64,000 nucleotides of DNA, from NCBI RefSeq assembly GCF_028009165.1, contig NC_079242.1, forward strand, positions 3,224,001-3,288,000. The letters run 5' to 3'. This stretch comes from Akanthomyces muscarius. Its lineage: Eukaryota > Ascomycota > Sordariomycetes > Hypocreales > Cordycipitaceae. The translations under genes and the position numbers were made by a program. The notes under the pieces are model-generated. The model saw nothing but the letters and a program-made list of their open reading frames with translations, did not search any database and was not told where the DNA came from. Shown piece by piece: positions 33,035 to 45,200 of the stretch (position 1 is its first letter; every line of letters starts with the position of its first letter).

Positions 33035-34834
33035 TCAAGCCGCCGTCGGTGCAGCCTCGTTGTCCCAGCCCCAGACGAAGGACAGGTATTTGACCATGTT
33101 GACTCTCTTTGACTTCATTTCGACCATCCAGGGGTGCTCCATCATCTTCCAGGGGCTTGCACGACGATTGGGCTGCTTTTCCAAGCTAAGAAAGAAAGGT
33201 CAGTAAGCGAGCAAAGTTTATGAAATGTCGTCAAGACATACCAGCACTCAATAAAGTATTTAAAGTTGTCGCTCCAGTAAACATCCATCTCGGGCTCATC
33301 TTTGAGCTTTGGCACCGACTGTCGTACAATATAGGTGAGTAAGTCGATTAGACCAGCACGAGGCTGCATTTCAGTGCCGTCCGCGGGGAAAGGGAAACGG
33401 TGCTGGGCAACCTCGAGCAGAGTCACGCCGGTGGACCAAACGTCTGATGTGATGGTGTAAGATTGGCCAGTGATGCGCTCCGGTGCCATGTAGTAGCTGG
33501 TGCCGATGAAAGTGTTGGCCTCGCCCTTGGTACCAAAGTCTCCAGACACGCCAAAGTCGCAAAGCTTGACGGCGCCGTCACGGCATAACAGGATATTCGA
33601 GGGCTTAATATCGCGGTGGATGATGCGACGTGTGTGCAGGTAAGTTAGGCCGCCTAGGACACCTTCAGCGATCTTACCAAGGACTTTTTCTCCTGTTCGT
33701 CCGCCAAGACGCTTGACCTCCTTGTAAATGCTGTCTAGTGAGCCACCTTCGCAAAACTCCATAGCTATGGAGATGGTAGCTGTGGCGGGGTCGACAAATG
33801 CACCAAAGTAGCGGCAAATGTGCTCTGAGGCGCATTCCTTGTTGAAGCCCAGTTCGCGGACGATTTGCTTCTTGACATCTGGGTCCGGGTTTGTAGTAAT
33901 GACCTGAATGAGCATGTTAGCGCGGGAGTGTTTGAAGACGGCCAAGTTACTGGGGCATACCTTGAGGGCAAAGACAGTTTTGCCGCCTTTGAGCATACAT
34001 CTTGTGACAGCACCGCCTGCACCTTCACCCAAACTTCCAATTTCGACTATCCGCCTCTCCATGCTGGCAATTCTCCAACCCTCGTCATCGAGATCATCGA
34101 CGTCTGCAGTCCGCGCCTTTTCAAGGCTGAGCTTATCAAAGGCCTCGAGGCCTTGGAGACTGCCGTCCCTCTCCATGGCGGCACCACCGTCGCTTCTCTC
34201 CGAGTACATGGAGCCGACGGCAGAGACTGGGTCGGGCGTGCCCTGGGCGCGGCCAACGGGGATCCCAAACTGTGATAGTTGTGACGCAAAGGAGAGGGCG
34301 GAGAACTGGGATCCAGCAGACGTGGGGTTGCTATTTCTGCCATCGAGGGGACCAAAGCTGCCAGATCTGGAGTGGGCGGCACTGCTTTCGCTGCCAGCAC
34401 CGGCCGACTGTCCAGGCTGGGCGCAGTTGTTGGACCTCGGAGGTTGTTCGTAGGGGGTGATTTGGCTAATATGCGGTGTGCCGAGATTCAGTTTCGGCAG
34501 CGTTGGCCGGCCAGGAGCTGGCTGACCACCTGGCTGGCCACCCTGGGAGACGGGCTTAACACTGGGGGAGGGTGGAATGGCGAGGCCGAGCCGCGGGGTT
34601 CGAGAGCCGCCGGGGCGGCTGCCGGGGAGAGCTGGGCGAAGGAGGGGGGCGGGTGCGTTCATGATGGGTACCTGGCCAGGAGTCGCGGGCGCGGGCACTT
34701 GAGGAGCGGAAGGCGTCATGGGAGGCTATTGGAGAGTCAGTGAGCGAGAGGGCGCTGATGACGACGACGGTGAGGGACAGTACCTGGTGGGAGCTCCCTG
34801 GGCCGTGTGACTGCGAGGCTCCGGCATCAGCCAT
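33035..34834 (-). CDS. MKK1: MAP kinase kinase Mkk1/MkkA (cell-wall integrity pathway)
   Basis: Model complement(join(33035..33185,33242..33903,33961..34725,34784..34834)), 542 aa. The second intron (57 bp) leaves the frame open, but GTATGC, a GCTAACA branch and TTCAG are clear, and removing it joins FALK to [10 protein letters not shown] as in the family. The N-terminal ~225 residues are Pro/Ser/Gly-rich. The kinase domain has [31 protein letters not shown] and an activation segment [19 protein letters not shown]. In yeast Mkk1/2 relay from Bck1 to Slt2, and the same module controls wall stress and virulence in filamentous fungi. The C-terminal motif [14 protein letters not shown] is typical of the fungal subgroup. 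Confidence 0.94.
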
Positions 34835-37475
34835 GATGGCTAATGTTGGCCAGCGTACAGAATGGAGGCAGGGTTCCTATGATGATGATGCTAAAGAGCT
34901 CTGGACCAGGAGGGTACAACGGTTTTGAAGGGTAGAGGCCCCGCTAGAAATCGTAAACGCCTCTCTGCGGCAAGACGGGAATGTTGGCGGCCGGCGGAGA
35001 AGGGTAATACAGATGTTTCGTACTGCAGTGATTTCAAGAGGGAATGTAGCAGTCGGGCGCAGGTGTCGACACGACGCTGCGGATAATGAAGATGGTGGTT
35101 GCCGCGCGGCTCGTAAAGTGAGGTTTCCGAAGGTGTGTGAGGGGGAGCAGAGGTAGTCGGCGCAGTAGCAACCTTGATGCTTCGCAAACGGTAGTATCGA
35201 GTTCCTGGATGATGGGAGAAAACGAATGATGACTGAAGAATGCAATCGTAGAAAAAGGACAAGACGGCTGCAGGCGAAAGGGGGGGTGAGCAGGGTGGTA
35301 GGCAGGTTGGGTTGTGAGCAAGGCGGTGGTGTGGTGTGGTGTGGTTTGGTTTGGTTTGGTGGTGGCGGGCGGTCGGAAAGCGTTATTGGAGATTTGCCAA
35401 CATGCTAGCTATTTACTGGTAACAAAGCGAGAGATGGACAAAGTTGGGCAGCGGACGATGCAGAGCCCGGGGGGGGGACAACATGTGCGGGCCTCGTCCA
35501 GTCACATTACAGATTCAGCAAATGGTGGATCACATTTTGCAGGGCAGCCAAGCAGCGGCATTTGGCGGTGGCCGGGGCCTGCCTTTTACTGTAAATACCT
35601 TATTCTGGTGCTGTACTGAGTAGGTACCTACCTAGGTAGGGACAGCGAGAGTTGGCGGGAAACCGCTCAGTGAACTGAACTGAGGTGGGGACCCCTTAGG
35701 ACTTGGGACCTTGGCCGTCTGGCCCTTTACCTCTTGTCTTTAACCCATTGCCCGTCACTTGAGCCTCGACCTCGAGCCTTGGTCCTTTGCACGCAACCTT
35801 CTGCAGCCCTTTCAGCCGTCATCCCTGCGCTGGGCCACTCTCATCTTTCCGTGCCTCTTTCCAGCCAACCAGCCATTGACGCAGGCGCCCGTCGTCCACG
35901 CCTTCGGCTCTCTCTTGCTTTTCTGTGGAGAGCTCATCAGGCACGGAACTGCCCAGTCAAGTGTGTCCACCCACCACTGTCCGCTGTCCGCTGTCCACTG
36001 GCCACCGACCCCTGCCACCACCACCCAACGCTCCCTCCGCCGCCCAGCCCAGCGCTAAACCACGGCCTTTCAGTGGTGCGTTGGTCCTCGTAACCGCCCA
36101 GCACCCCAGCGCGTAGAGCAATAGCGCCATTGACGTAGCTTTTCATTTTTTATTTTTTTTTATTTTTATTCCGACAGCAAGTGATTAAAAATGAAATGAC
36201 ACCAGTCCGGACCTTTGGCCCCAATGTACCTAGATCCAATCACTATCCACTCCGGGTGCCATCTCTCTTCCCGGGTGGCGCACTAATCAGCGGGACGCAG
36301 CTGCAAGTACGCTGTACGAATCGTCACCACGCAAATTGTGCCCTCGTTCCACGGCTTTCGGAAATTTCCTGCCGTCCTCCTCTTTTTCACATAGTTTTGT
36401 GCTCCGGATCGGCACACCCTCCTTCCCCAATTAGTTCTCTCGGATGGAGCGTTGTCACTCCTCTCAATGCACATCCGAGACCTCTCGCTGCTCGCCAGCG
36501 GGCCTCATCACAGGCGTGCGACCCTCCTTGACGCAGCTCGTCACAGGACAGGATTCCGGCATGAGACTCTCGCAGCCGTTGGAGATGGCGAGATGGAAAT
36601 CATGTCAACTGTCAGCTTTTGCCAATTTCTCGTATCCGCATTCGATCAAAAGCCGTGTCCTATGCGGTTATGAACGGCGCAAGTTTCGACTCCCCGCCAT
36701 TCATCGCCGTTGGCTGTCAGCGATCGCCTGGTGGAGCTGTAGTTACTCAGTAAGTAGTTGATGTCGTCGCTATAGCCGTCGAGTCGACCGGAGCTTTGGC
36801 GCCTCAATGCGTGAAGGATCGCAATATCAGTTCCCAATATACAAATTATCCCTAGTTGGAGAATACTGACAATTAGCTCATTGGAGAGACTTGAACTCCC
36901 GAGCATATATCTACCGTGAAAGTATAGCCCAGTTTTATGTCTTAGTCCCGTCATCGCCGTTGGGAAATATTCTAGGGGCCGGCCAGAAGCCAGGGTTCCA
37001 GGCGTACTCTGGACTAGTAGCCTACTTGTGGAAATGAGAGAATATATAGCTGTAGTAGAATGTTCGCCATCTGCCCGTAGAGGAAACTGGGTTTAGGTTC
37101 GCTTGTATCGTCTTTAAAGCATGGGACTCGTGGTGCGGAAGTAGTGGATCGTTTAGAGGATGAGACATGGTCCTTTTATATAGTCCATAATGATAAACGG
37201 ACCAAGACCTGTGGAATTTTATGTGCCGACTCCGTGGTGATAGATGCGTGGCACTGCAATCATAGTTGGAGCTTATAAATGCTCTTCAAAGGCTTGAATT
37301 TACTTATTGGCTATGCTATGTAATGCGTATACCAGTACTAAAAAAAATTGTCATGCATAACAGAACAAGACTATCGCAGCAAAAGGTCCTGTGAACCAAT
37401 GGAACAGCTCCTCTGCTTGAGTTTGTAGCGTTCGTAGATATGATAGTTTCTACAAATTGCACATTCCCACGTTTC
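34835..37475. other. 2.6-kb region without convincing genes
   Basis: Upstream of MKK1. It contains GT-rich repeats (35320-35365), a TAGGTACCTACCTAGGTAGG motif at 35621-35640 and T-rich tracts near 36150. From ~36700 it turns AT-rich. Frames at 35734-36093 and 36181-36531 have no domain signatures. Confidence 0.4.
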
Positions 37476-37886
37476 TCACTCTGGCTTTTCCATGGTAAAA
37501 GGCAACGCACCGTCATCCTCCCGCCGCGTCTCTGCCATGTACCAGGAACAGCCAATATCTTCAAAGATGGGTTTCCGGCAATACTTGAACGCACAGCTCC
37601 ATTCTTCGGTGCGAGTGTGAATCATGCAGCGCTTGTTCGGCTGCCCTGCAAATCTAAAGTGCGCGCGTCCCTGTTGCCAGTCGACGCAAAACTCCGTCAT
37701 GGCTGGCACACTGGTGCGATGGCAGCCGTCGTTGGCATTCACCTCGTACTCGCCATAGCTAGTATGGAAATATCCAAGGCCTTCGCACTTGTCTAAAGCT
37801 CGGCATCTCTGATAGACTTCCAGCCAGTCAGCGTTGCACACGACAGAAAGTGCGCTGAGCACCGCGGCGGCTGTCGGGAAGTGCAT
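37476..37886 (-). CDS. small secreted cysteine-rich protein, candidate effector
   Basis: Single exon, 136 aa. The first ~19 residues (MHFPTAAAVLSALSVVCNA) form a good signal peptide with an AxA-like cleavage site before DWLEVYQRC. The mature part holds eight cysteines (in YQRC, DKC, DGC, EFC, KRC, WSC, KYC and IGC), an even number consistent with four disulfides, and several aromatic residues. No known domain recognised. Size, signal peptide and cysteine content fit fungal small secreted proteins that act as effectors or defence proteins. It lies alone in a gene-poor 4-kb interval between MKK1 and DBP8. Function unknown. Confidence 0.72.
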   Translation of the reverse strand: MHFPTAAAVLSALSVVCNADWLEVYQRCRALDKCEGLGYFHTSYGEYEVNANDGCHRTSVPAMTEFCVDWQQGRAHFRFAGQPNKRCMIHTRTEEWSCAFKYCRKPIFEDIGCSWYMAETRREDDGALPFTMEKPE

Positions 37887-38977
37887 GGCTTTATATGAAG
37901 CAGTGTTGGCGCAGGATCTAGTCCCAAAAATTAGTGCCTATTTCGGAAACAGCAGTGAAGAATCTGGAGCGACCAACAGTTGCGGGTTTTACTCGGACAA
38001 GTGGCAGAGTCACGCGAGAAAAGCAGTACAGAGCTTGTAGCACCGTCTCAGCCGGCCGACCATGGCACATACTTATACTTTTCAGGCAACAAATCTCGCT
38101 CAAGTCATACACACCACTTCAAAGAAGTATTTTGGTAGGTCACATGAATGGCCGCAGCAATATGGTATGTTGCATGGCCGCAGCCTTGTACCTGCTAGTC
38201 ACCCGCCAAGTTGCTGCAGTCAAACCGTCTTTGTATTCCCTCCACCCCACGGATTACTTTGTACAACGTCTTGGCAGCATCCCAACGAATCAACAACGAG
38301 CCATTGTCTCAACTTACATTGGCCTTCGGGAGCTTGGTGCCGTTGATATTATCGGGCATTTATCTGCAGCCATGCGGACCAGACCATCTTGCGCTAGCGC
38401 TGCCCGACGCGCAGTTCATGGGAAGCTCTAATGCTCAGCAAGGGATACTTTGGGCCTGATAGCTACCAATGCAGTCGGGTAGAGTAGACTGTATGACAGT
38501 ATTGCCAGGAAATGCAGCAGTGTCAGGCCGTGCCCGACTTTGCACGGCCAATGAACGCCACTCAGCAGTGCTGGAGAACATTTGCAACACGTTGATTTGG
38601 TCAGGTATCAGTAATGAAATACTTTGTTACGTTGCATACTCTATACCTTTATTCCTCGTATCTTCCTACATGCCGCTTCACATTGTCGCATTTGGTTATA
38701 ATGCTTTGGTTGGTTCCAAGCAGGCAGACGATGTTGACCATGAAAACCGGCACGAACCTCCCCACAGCACCTTTACATGCCCTGCAAGCCCAATATTGAT
38801 CTAATATATGCTTGCGATTACTCGAACAATTAGAAGCTGATTTTTAAATATTTATTTATAATCACTCATTATTATATACTTCGTGCCGTCCCTGTTGACC
38901 CCACCACAGCTAAAGCGGGTCTGCCCGCCGCCTATCGATAGCCGTTGACCAAAAAAAAAACTCCAGATTATTTTCTA
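37887..38977. other. promoter region and 5' flank of DBP8
   Basis: About 1.1 kb, AT-rich towards the helicase gene. A 165-codon frame at 37934-38431 (+) ends in this interval but has no domain and an uneven composition. I could not support it as a gene. Confidence 0.4.
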
Positions 38978-40678
38978 ATGCGACGACATCCTCAACAAGG
39001 CACGGCCGCAAGTCTCCCAGTCATGCCAGTTACTAAAAAGCCAAGAGCGGCTCTTGATGCTGTCGAGTCTCGGTCTGAAGGATCTGTGTCTTCTGACGAG
39101 TCCGACTACCTCGACAATGCAGCAGCCCGCAAGCGACGTCGAACCGAAGACGATGCCTCGAGCGACGACAGTGAAGACGGAGGAGTCCAGGTGGATAGCG
39201 ACGAAGATGAGACAGACGAGCCCAAACAAAGTATGAAGCCTATTCTCGCTTCTTTTGCAGCACCATCACGTATCAAGAAGAAGGGCGCGGCCTCTGCGCC
39301 GACAGCCAAACCAGCTGTCGTGGACGCTGTTCCCGACGCTGTTGCCCAAACGCAAGTCCTAGCGCCCACCGATCCCAACACCACATTCTCAGCCCTCAAG
39401 GTCCGGCCCTGGCTGGTTCAGTCACTCGCAAACATGGCGATCAAGCGACCGACTGGCATTCAGAAAGGCTGTATCCCCGAGATTCTCAACGGAAGGGACT
39501 GCATCGGTGGCAGCCGTACAGGTTCCGGTAAAACCGTCGCGTTTGCCGTGCCGATCCTGCAAAAATGGGCCGAGGATCCCTCCGCGATCTTTGGTGTCGT
39601 CTTGACACCCACACGCGAGCTGGCACTCCAGATCTACGAGCAGTTCCGCGCCATTGCGGCGCCGCAGAGCCTCAAGGTCGTCCTCATCACCGGCGGCTCC
39701 GACATGCGGCCGCAGGCCATTGCGCTGAAGCAGCGGCCGCACATCATCATTGCCACGCCAGGACGGCTGGCGGACCACATCCGCACGTCTGGCGAGGACA
39801 CCATCTGCGGCCTGCGCCGAGTGCGCTACATTGTGCTCGACGAGGCGGACCGGCTGCTGCACGCCGCCGGCACTGGCAGCATGCTGCCCGACGTGGAGGA
39901 GTGCCTGTCAGTGCTGCCGCCGCCGACGGAGCGCCAGACGCTCCTCTTCACCGCGACCATGACGCCCGAGGTGCGCGCGCTCGAGAAGATGCCGCTCAAG
40001 CCGGGCAAGAAGCCCGTCTTCGTGTGCGAGGTCGACACGCAGATGCTCGCCATCCCCGCGACGCTGAGCCAGAAGCACGTCCAGATTCCCGTCACGCACA
40101 AGGAGCACTACCTTCACGTCCTCCTCCTCACCGAGGCCAACGTGGACAAGACGGTCATCATCTTCTGCAACCGCACGTCCACGGCCGATTTCCTGCACCA
40201 CATGCTGCGCCTGCTCGACCACCGGGTGACGTCGCTGCACTCGAAGCTGCCGCAGCGGCAGCGCATCGACAACCTGGCGCGGTTCCGCGCGTCGGCCGCG
40301 CGCATCCTCATCGCGACCGACGTCGCAGCGCGCGGCCTCGACATTCCCGAGGTCAGCCTCGTGGTCAACTACGACATACCGCGGGACCCGGACGACTACA
40401 TCCACCGCGTCGGCCGCACGGCGCGCGCAGGCCGCTCCGGCGAGGCGGTTACGCTCGTCGGCCAGCGCGACGTCGAGCTCGTGCTGGCCATTGAGAGGCG
40501 CGTGGGCCGCGACATGGAGGCGTGGGCCGAAGAAGGCGTCAACCTGGAGACGAGGGTCATTCGCGACGCGCTCAAGACGGTCAGCGAGAAGAAGCGCGAG
40601 GCGCTGCTCGAGGTGGAGGAGAATAAGGAGGTGGGCGGCAAGAGGAAGAGAACGAAGCAGAAGCTGCACGCGGCGTAG
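38978..40678 (+). CDS. DBP8: DEAD-box ATP-dependent RNA helicase Dbp8
   Basis: Intronless, 566 aa. The start is the first ATG of the frame at 38978. The N-terminal ~130 residues are acidic, Ser-rich and basic (nuclear/nucleolar type). The DEAD-box core is complete: Q motif region [22 protein letters not shown], motif [19 protein letters not shown], motif II VLDEAD, motif III as TAT, then ARGLD and [11 protein letters not shown]. The C-terminus is Lys/Arg-rich. Overall architecture and the motif I context match Dbp8, a nucleolar helicase needed for 40S pre-rRNA processing. Confidence 0.93.
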   Translation: MRRHPQQGTAASLPVMPVTKKPRAALDAVESRSEGSVSSDESDYLDNAAARKRRRTEDDASSDDSEDGGVQVDSDEDETDEPKQSMKPILASFAAPSRIKKKGAASAPTAKPAVVDAVPDAVAQTQVLAPTDPNTTFSALKVRPWLVQSLANMAIKRPTGIQKGCIPEILNGRDCIGGSRTGSGKTVAFAVPILQKWAEDPSAIFGVVLTPTRELALQIYEQFRAIAAPQSLKVVLITGGSDMRPQAIALKQRPHIIIATPGRLADHIRTSGEDTICGLRRVRYIVLDEADRLLHAAGTGSMLPDVEECLSVLPPPTERQTLLFTATMTPEVRALEKMPLKPGKKPVFVCEVDTQMLAIPATLSQKHVQIPVTHKEHYLHVLLLTEANVDKTVIIFCNRTSTADFLHHMLRLLDHRVTSLHSKLPQRQRIDNLARFRASAARILIATDVAARGLDIPEVSLVVNYDIPRDPDDYIHRVGRTARAGRSGEAVTLVGQRDVELVLAIERRVGRDMEAWAEEGVNLETRVIRDALKTVSEKKREALLEVEENKEVGGKRKRTKQKLHAA

Positions 40679-41046
40679 AAGCTGTTGGTATATTGATTTT
40701 GAGTTTTCGTTATGTATATTGCATATTGGCATGGCGTATTCAATTTTACCTTTTTCCTGGCTTGATTCACGATACCAGGGTACAGTATGTTGCAATGGCA
40801 GTAACTAGGTCCGACAAAAAAAACCGTTTGCCTATAGAGGCTCGACTATTTAGCCCTTGCATGCGTGAGCCGGAGCCGCTCAGTTGTGCATAGTTGCAAT
40901 GAAGGTGCTGTTAACCACCTCTGGTATTAATGCGGGGAGGTCCGCTGTGCCGAATACCAGTAAGCGCGACTTTGTCATTGCTTTTGCACCACGACAAATT
41001 GCCGAAAGTTCTCCTGCCGCCCTTTTCTTACGATACCTCCTTAACC

Positions 41047-41262
41047 ATGGAGGCTAGTAGATGCGCGGCGATATTCGCGTCCCTCTTTGTCACTATACTA
41101 GTAGTGTCAGAGTTGGCTTGGTACGTGACGGGCAGCTACTCGCTTTCCACTTCATCCAAGGCTTTCGCGATGGCCGCCTGTTGCCTCGTACTTTGGTACT
41201 TTAGAAAAGCCCCAACACCAGGAGCTTTTGGCACAACTAGTGCTGTCTCTGGTGCACAGTAA
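41047..41262 (+). CDS. hypothetical 71-aa membrane-type ORF, doubtful
   Basis: ATG at 41047 in a good context opens a 71-codon frame with two hydrophobic stretches (CAAIFASLFVTILVVSELAW and AFAMAACCLVLWYF). No family recognised. It sits directly before another signal-peptide-like frame that is interrupted, so it may belong to a decaying locus. Confidence 0.22.
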   Translation: MEASRCAAIFASLFVTILVVSELAWYVTGSYSLSTSSKAFAMAACCLVLWYFRKAPTPGAFGTTSAVSGAQ

Positions 41263-41286
41263 CACCATCTCATACTGTTGTCAAAA

Positions 41287-42228
41287 ATGAAGTCCGTCTT
41301 GTACGTCACCCTACTGTTGGCTGTCCTAGCCCGGGCCGTAAAGGATTACAGCCTTGGAGTTGGTGACAGCCATCTAGAGCTCATGGGCGCTAATGCTGCA
41401 GTCCTAGGAGACTCAGCTTACTGATGCGATATTCAGACAGTGCTGCGGGCCAACGGCCCCGAGGGCGAGGCTGCAGTATAATTCCTGAAAGAGGCGAGGA
41501 TATACAAGGAGACTATGACTAGCATGTCTAGTAAGAATCTGCCATCCAGGGGCCCCGTTCATTCAAACGGCAAAATATTACATTCGACGCGTCGGCGCCG
41601 GTTTGTTCGTGCACACCTTTACAATTGCCGGCTCGAAAGCATCATCTTGCCCCTTGGATGCAGCCACCACTTAGGGATCCGGCTCATGCTTGGTCATGGA
41701 ATGGTCTTGAACGCAGACGGAACACACGGGCGCGCCATGGAGCCAAGTCATCCTCGATTCTCATCGAAGCATGGGAGGTTTCAGTCCCATGATCAGCCGT
41801 GCGTGGCGGTTCTGGCCCAGCTGGCGCACGACGGGCCTCGACAAAACACCGAAATTCCAGTGGCGAGACGTGACCAAGACGAGCCATTCGCTCACATCCT
41901 TGAACCGGCATTGCGTGACCACGTTTGTGAAGTGTCTTCTCCGCACTCAGCAGATATTTTAGACTTTTTAAAGGGGAGTTTGAGGGTTGGTTCCGCGCGT
42001 GCCGCGGCGGGCGAACAGGTCGACTACACTCCGTTTCCATGTGCGTATTTCCCTGACCTACTAGCGGGGGGTAGTCCTGCTATCAATACTCGGTGGTTGA
42101 CAACGGCTCGTATCTCTGGGAACAGAGTATACGGCAGTCGAATAATGGGAGGACAGGCGATTGTGGCTGTCGGCAGTATTTACGCGGATCTGGAAGGGTT
42201 GAGCCTGCGGAGCGAGTCTGTTGCATAG
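41287..42228 (+). pseudogene. interrupted secreted-protein-like ORFs, possible relic
   Basis: ATG 41287 starts a signal-peptide-like sequence (MKSVLYVTLLLAVLARA) followed by VKDYSLGVGDSHLELMG and a stop at 41424. If GTCCTAGG...TTCAG (36 nt) were removed the frame would continue to GPEGEAAV and stop at 41480. That TAA is followed in the same frame by FLKEARIYKETM and a 237-codon open frame to 42228. This reads like one coding sequence broken by a CAA-to-TAA type change and a small frameshift. No family recognised. Confidence 0.25.
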
Positions 42229-45200
42229 AACAGTCCACACCTGTGTGATTAGTAAATCTAAGCTTAGTTATTAATGCTTGGCATCGAGGGTTCATGAAGG
42301 GGGGTTCATCCATTGCTCCGGTTGTGAATGCGATTTATTCTGAAATGCTGCAAATGCCGCTTAGCTCATCGTCGGAGTGCAAGTCTCAGAGGCGAGAGAC
42401 CTCACGATGTCGCGAGCGAGTGTCATTTGTCTATGGCTTGCTGGCCAGCGATGACCGCGCACGTCAAGTCTCCTGCATCGGACTTTGTTCTACACTTTTT
42501 CATACAAACAGAAATAAAGTAAAATAAAAATTGTGCCACTCGATTTTCAATCATGTCTGGTGACCCCGTCAAGGTCCGCCGTTCGGAGCTCCACTACTTG
42601 CAATGATGAGTGCAGTGCGTGTTGCGTCGGGAGCAACGGGTGTGACGGCCCACGGCGGTTTACTGGCGCCGATGGAAGGAGAAGAAAAAAAAGGGTATTT
42701 TCTTTGCTTCCTTTCCTTCCGCGTATTTCCCGCGAGACGGGACCGTAGACGGGTACGGCGGAACCACACCCGTCACGAGCCCCATCGAGGTAAAGAGAAG
42801 AAAAAAAGAGAAGCCAGGCCTTGTGACCGTCAAAGTGGGCGGCGCCGCACCCGATTGTTTCCTGCAGCCCTGTCAGTAGCCTTGCGTTGCGTGCCCTCCC
42901 GGGTTGTGTGCGTGTAAGTGGCTCACCCAGGCCCGGAGAGATGAGGGAAGCAAAGTCCACGGAGTTTTGCACTCTGCCGCCCGGGCTGGGTCCATTGGCT
43001 CCAAGACGGCGAGTGATGAGTAGTGGTGGGCTGCCGGACAAGCGAAGCTACGATTTGGGTCTCCACGATGTAAACCTCCTTCTAGAAGGCGACTCTGTCT
43101 CCTCTGCTGCGGGCGTGGCATGGTCGGCCTTAGGACTTGAAAGGCGGAGGTTACCCTAGATCCGACCAGCAGAACATTTGGAGGTGCAAATACAGTCCAG
43201 CGGAGCGTGGGCGGTTTATCATGGGGACTTTCTAACTATGCCTGGAAACATTAAAGAGTAAGCATTACTGTTGTGTTGGCAAGCATAATGCAGACCGCAC
43301 AGAAACGTCCACGTCCAAGGAGATGCGCCTCGAATGAGGCTGTTCAAGGTGTGAGAGCGTAGTGTGTGAGCGACAGGTCCTGTGCAGCGCTACTCATCAG
43401 GGACATGGATGGGGAATCCGGCAGCGACCGGAGCAAGGCGTGGGGAGCCAAAAAGCAACAATACCCTTGTGTCGGTCGCTTCGGCATGAACCGGTTTATC
43501 CCAGCAGGGATGATAGGCAAGGCTGGGGTTTATTGTGCAGAATAAACGGTGCTGAATGCAGGCTCGCCAAGGCAGGAACAAAAGACTTTTGGTTTGGGAC
43601 TCTGCGTGGTTTTGGCTTACAGAAGTGACTGGCCATGGCGAGGAATGGACACGCCGGATGTCACAGAAAACGATTGCAGACAAGGATTCGCTCCATTGAG
43701 CACTTGCGATGGATGTTTCAGCCGAGATTGCCAACAAACCAAAAAAATAGTATTTCGTTTACAGTTCTTCTGGTTGATCAGACGGACATGAGCAGCCAAA
43801 CGCCGCCAGTCTGCGCTTGCAAGCCGAATGTTGGTGACTCAGTGATGACTGGGCAACGCTCCTTTTCGGCAGTGCGTCGAGTCAATATCGCCGAACGGTT
43901 CTACCCTGTCGGCCCTCGGGCTTTACAAGGCTGGACGCTAAACTGTCGACAAGCTTTTTTTCTTGCTCATCACACAAGCCCTTGGTGCCAGCGAGTTAGT
44001 CTCCCGACTGGCTGGACGCAGTCTCGGTACCGAGGAGAGGACCGACGCTAGGCCTAAAGCGGCATCATTCGACGGGCTTCACGGCGGAATTCCATTTAGT
44101 TCGTGGGGTTTCTATGTATTTTGGCTTTCCGCAAAGAGTCACGGCGGAACGGACATGTCAAGCGCGGGTTAGTTAGAAAAGAAAAAGAAAAAAAGAGAAA
44201 AAAGGTAAATAGGTAGTCGGCGGAGAATGAAGACGTGTTCCGCTCAGCCCTATTGCGCGACTGTTTTTGACATGTGTACGTATGTAGAACTGGAAGCGGG
44301 ATTCGCTTGGTTCGGTTCGATCGCAACGAGATGCAAACAACACAATGGGCAACGCAGACGAGGCTGGAGAGCACAACAAGGGATTGTGCAAGTGTACAGC
44401 CACGATGTTGTAGGGGAAAAGCAACTGGATCGGGAATGGTCGTGGACTCTTGGGCAAAGGAATGCGAGGTTGAATCTGGCTGAGCCACAGCAAGAAGCGT
44501 GAATGCCGGGTGCAGAACGCCGGGATTCAATCCGACGCTCTGTGGCTTGCAGGCACCAGGCTGCAGCAAGGCTCGCCCGGTCGTCGCATTCGCTCGCAGG
44601 GCTGTGCACATCGACACACGTCTGCTCTCGCTAGCGCACCACGCACCACGCACCTGCAAGGGGGACGCGCAAGAGCCCACGACGACGGGCCACGCTGGGC
44701 GAGATGAGATTATTTCGGTTTCGCCAGATTGCATTTTTCTTCTTCTTCAGGGGTGTGGTGGTTGACGGCACGTTGACGACCCCTTTTGGGATTGATTGAG
44801 CGAGCGGCGCAGTCGCAGCGGCACATGCATACGCATACGCGTAGAGCCAGCCCAGCCTTACGCATGCCCATCTACGCTTGCGTGCGCGCCCGTTTTACTA
44901 CATGCTGATGCCTTTTGAGGCATGGTTGCGTAGATGGCTTGTGTGTGTCGCCTTTTCGGCTTTATCGCATTGGATGTGTCAGTCATGTTGGAAAATGCCA
45001 CTACTGGTAAGACGTGTTGCTATAGGGATTAAATTCGAAATGACTCGAAAAAAGAGAAATTTGACTAATTCAATGTGACGAAATTGAGCTTAATTCCACA
45101 TCCGTTTTCGAGCGAGCCTTGAATTATTAACAGACTGGCGGGCGGACCTAGACGGACATAGGTTTCTAAGCTGAGCGGGGGGGGGGCCGCTTATGAATCC

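Noticed and set aside
33904..33960. 57-nt segment of MKK1 as coding insertion
   Set aside because: It keeps frame, but it has canonical donor, branch and acceptor and its removal restores the conserved kinase sequence. The same reasoning applies to 53667-53723 in the DUF2235 gene.
36884..36900. tRNA-like T-arm on the minus strand (GGGAG TTCAAGT CTCTC) with a CTTTCAC loop further upstream
   Set aside because: No matching acceptor stem, no D-arm and a ten-nucleotide variable region, so at most a decayed tRNA-derived or chance sequence.
37934..38431. 165-codon plus-strand frame overlapping the promoter of the secreted-protein gene
   Set aside because: Composition is not coding-like, no domain, and the hydrophobic stretch is internal.
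44096..44734. 212-codon minus-strand frame in the gene-poor region
   Set aside because: Ends in a translated purine/pyrimidine tract, with no domain or splice context.
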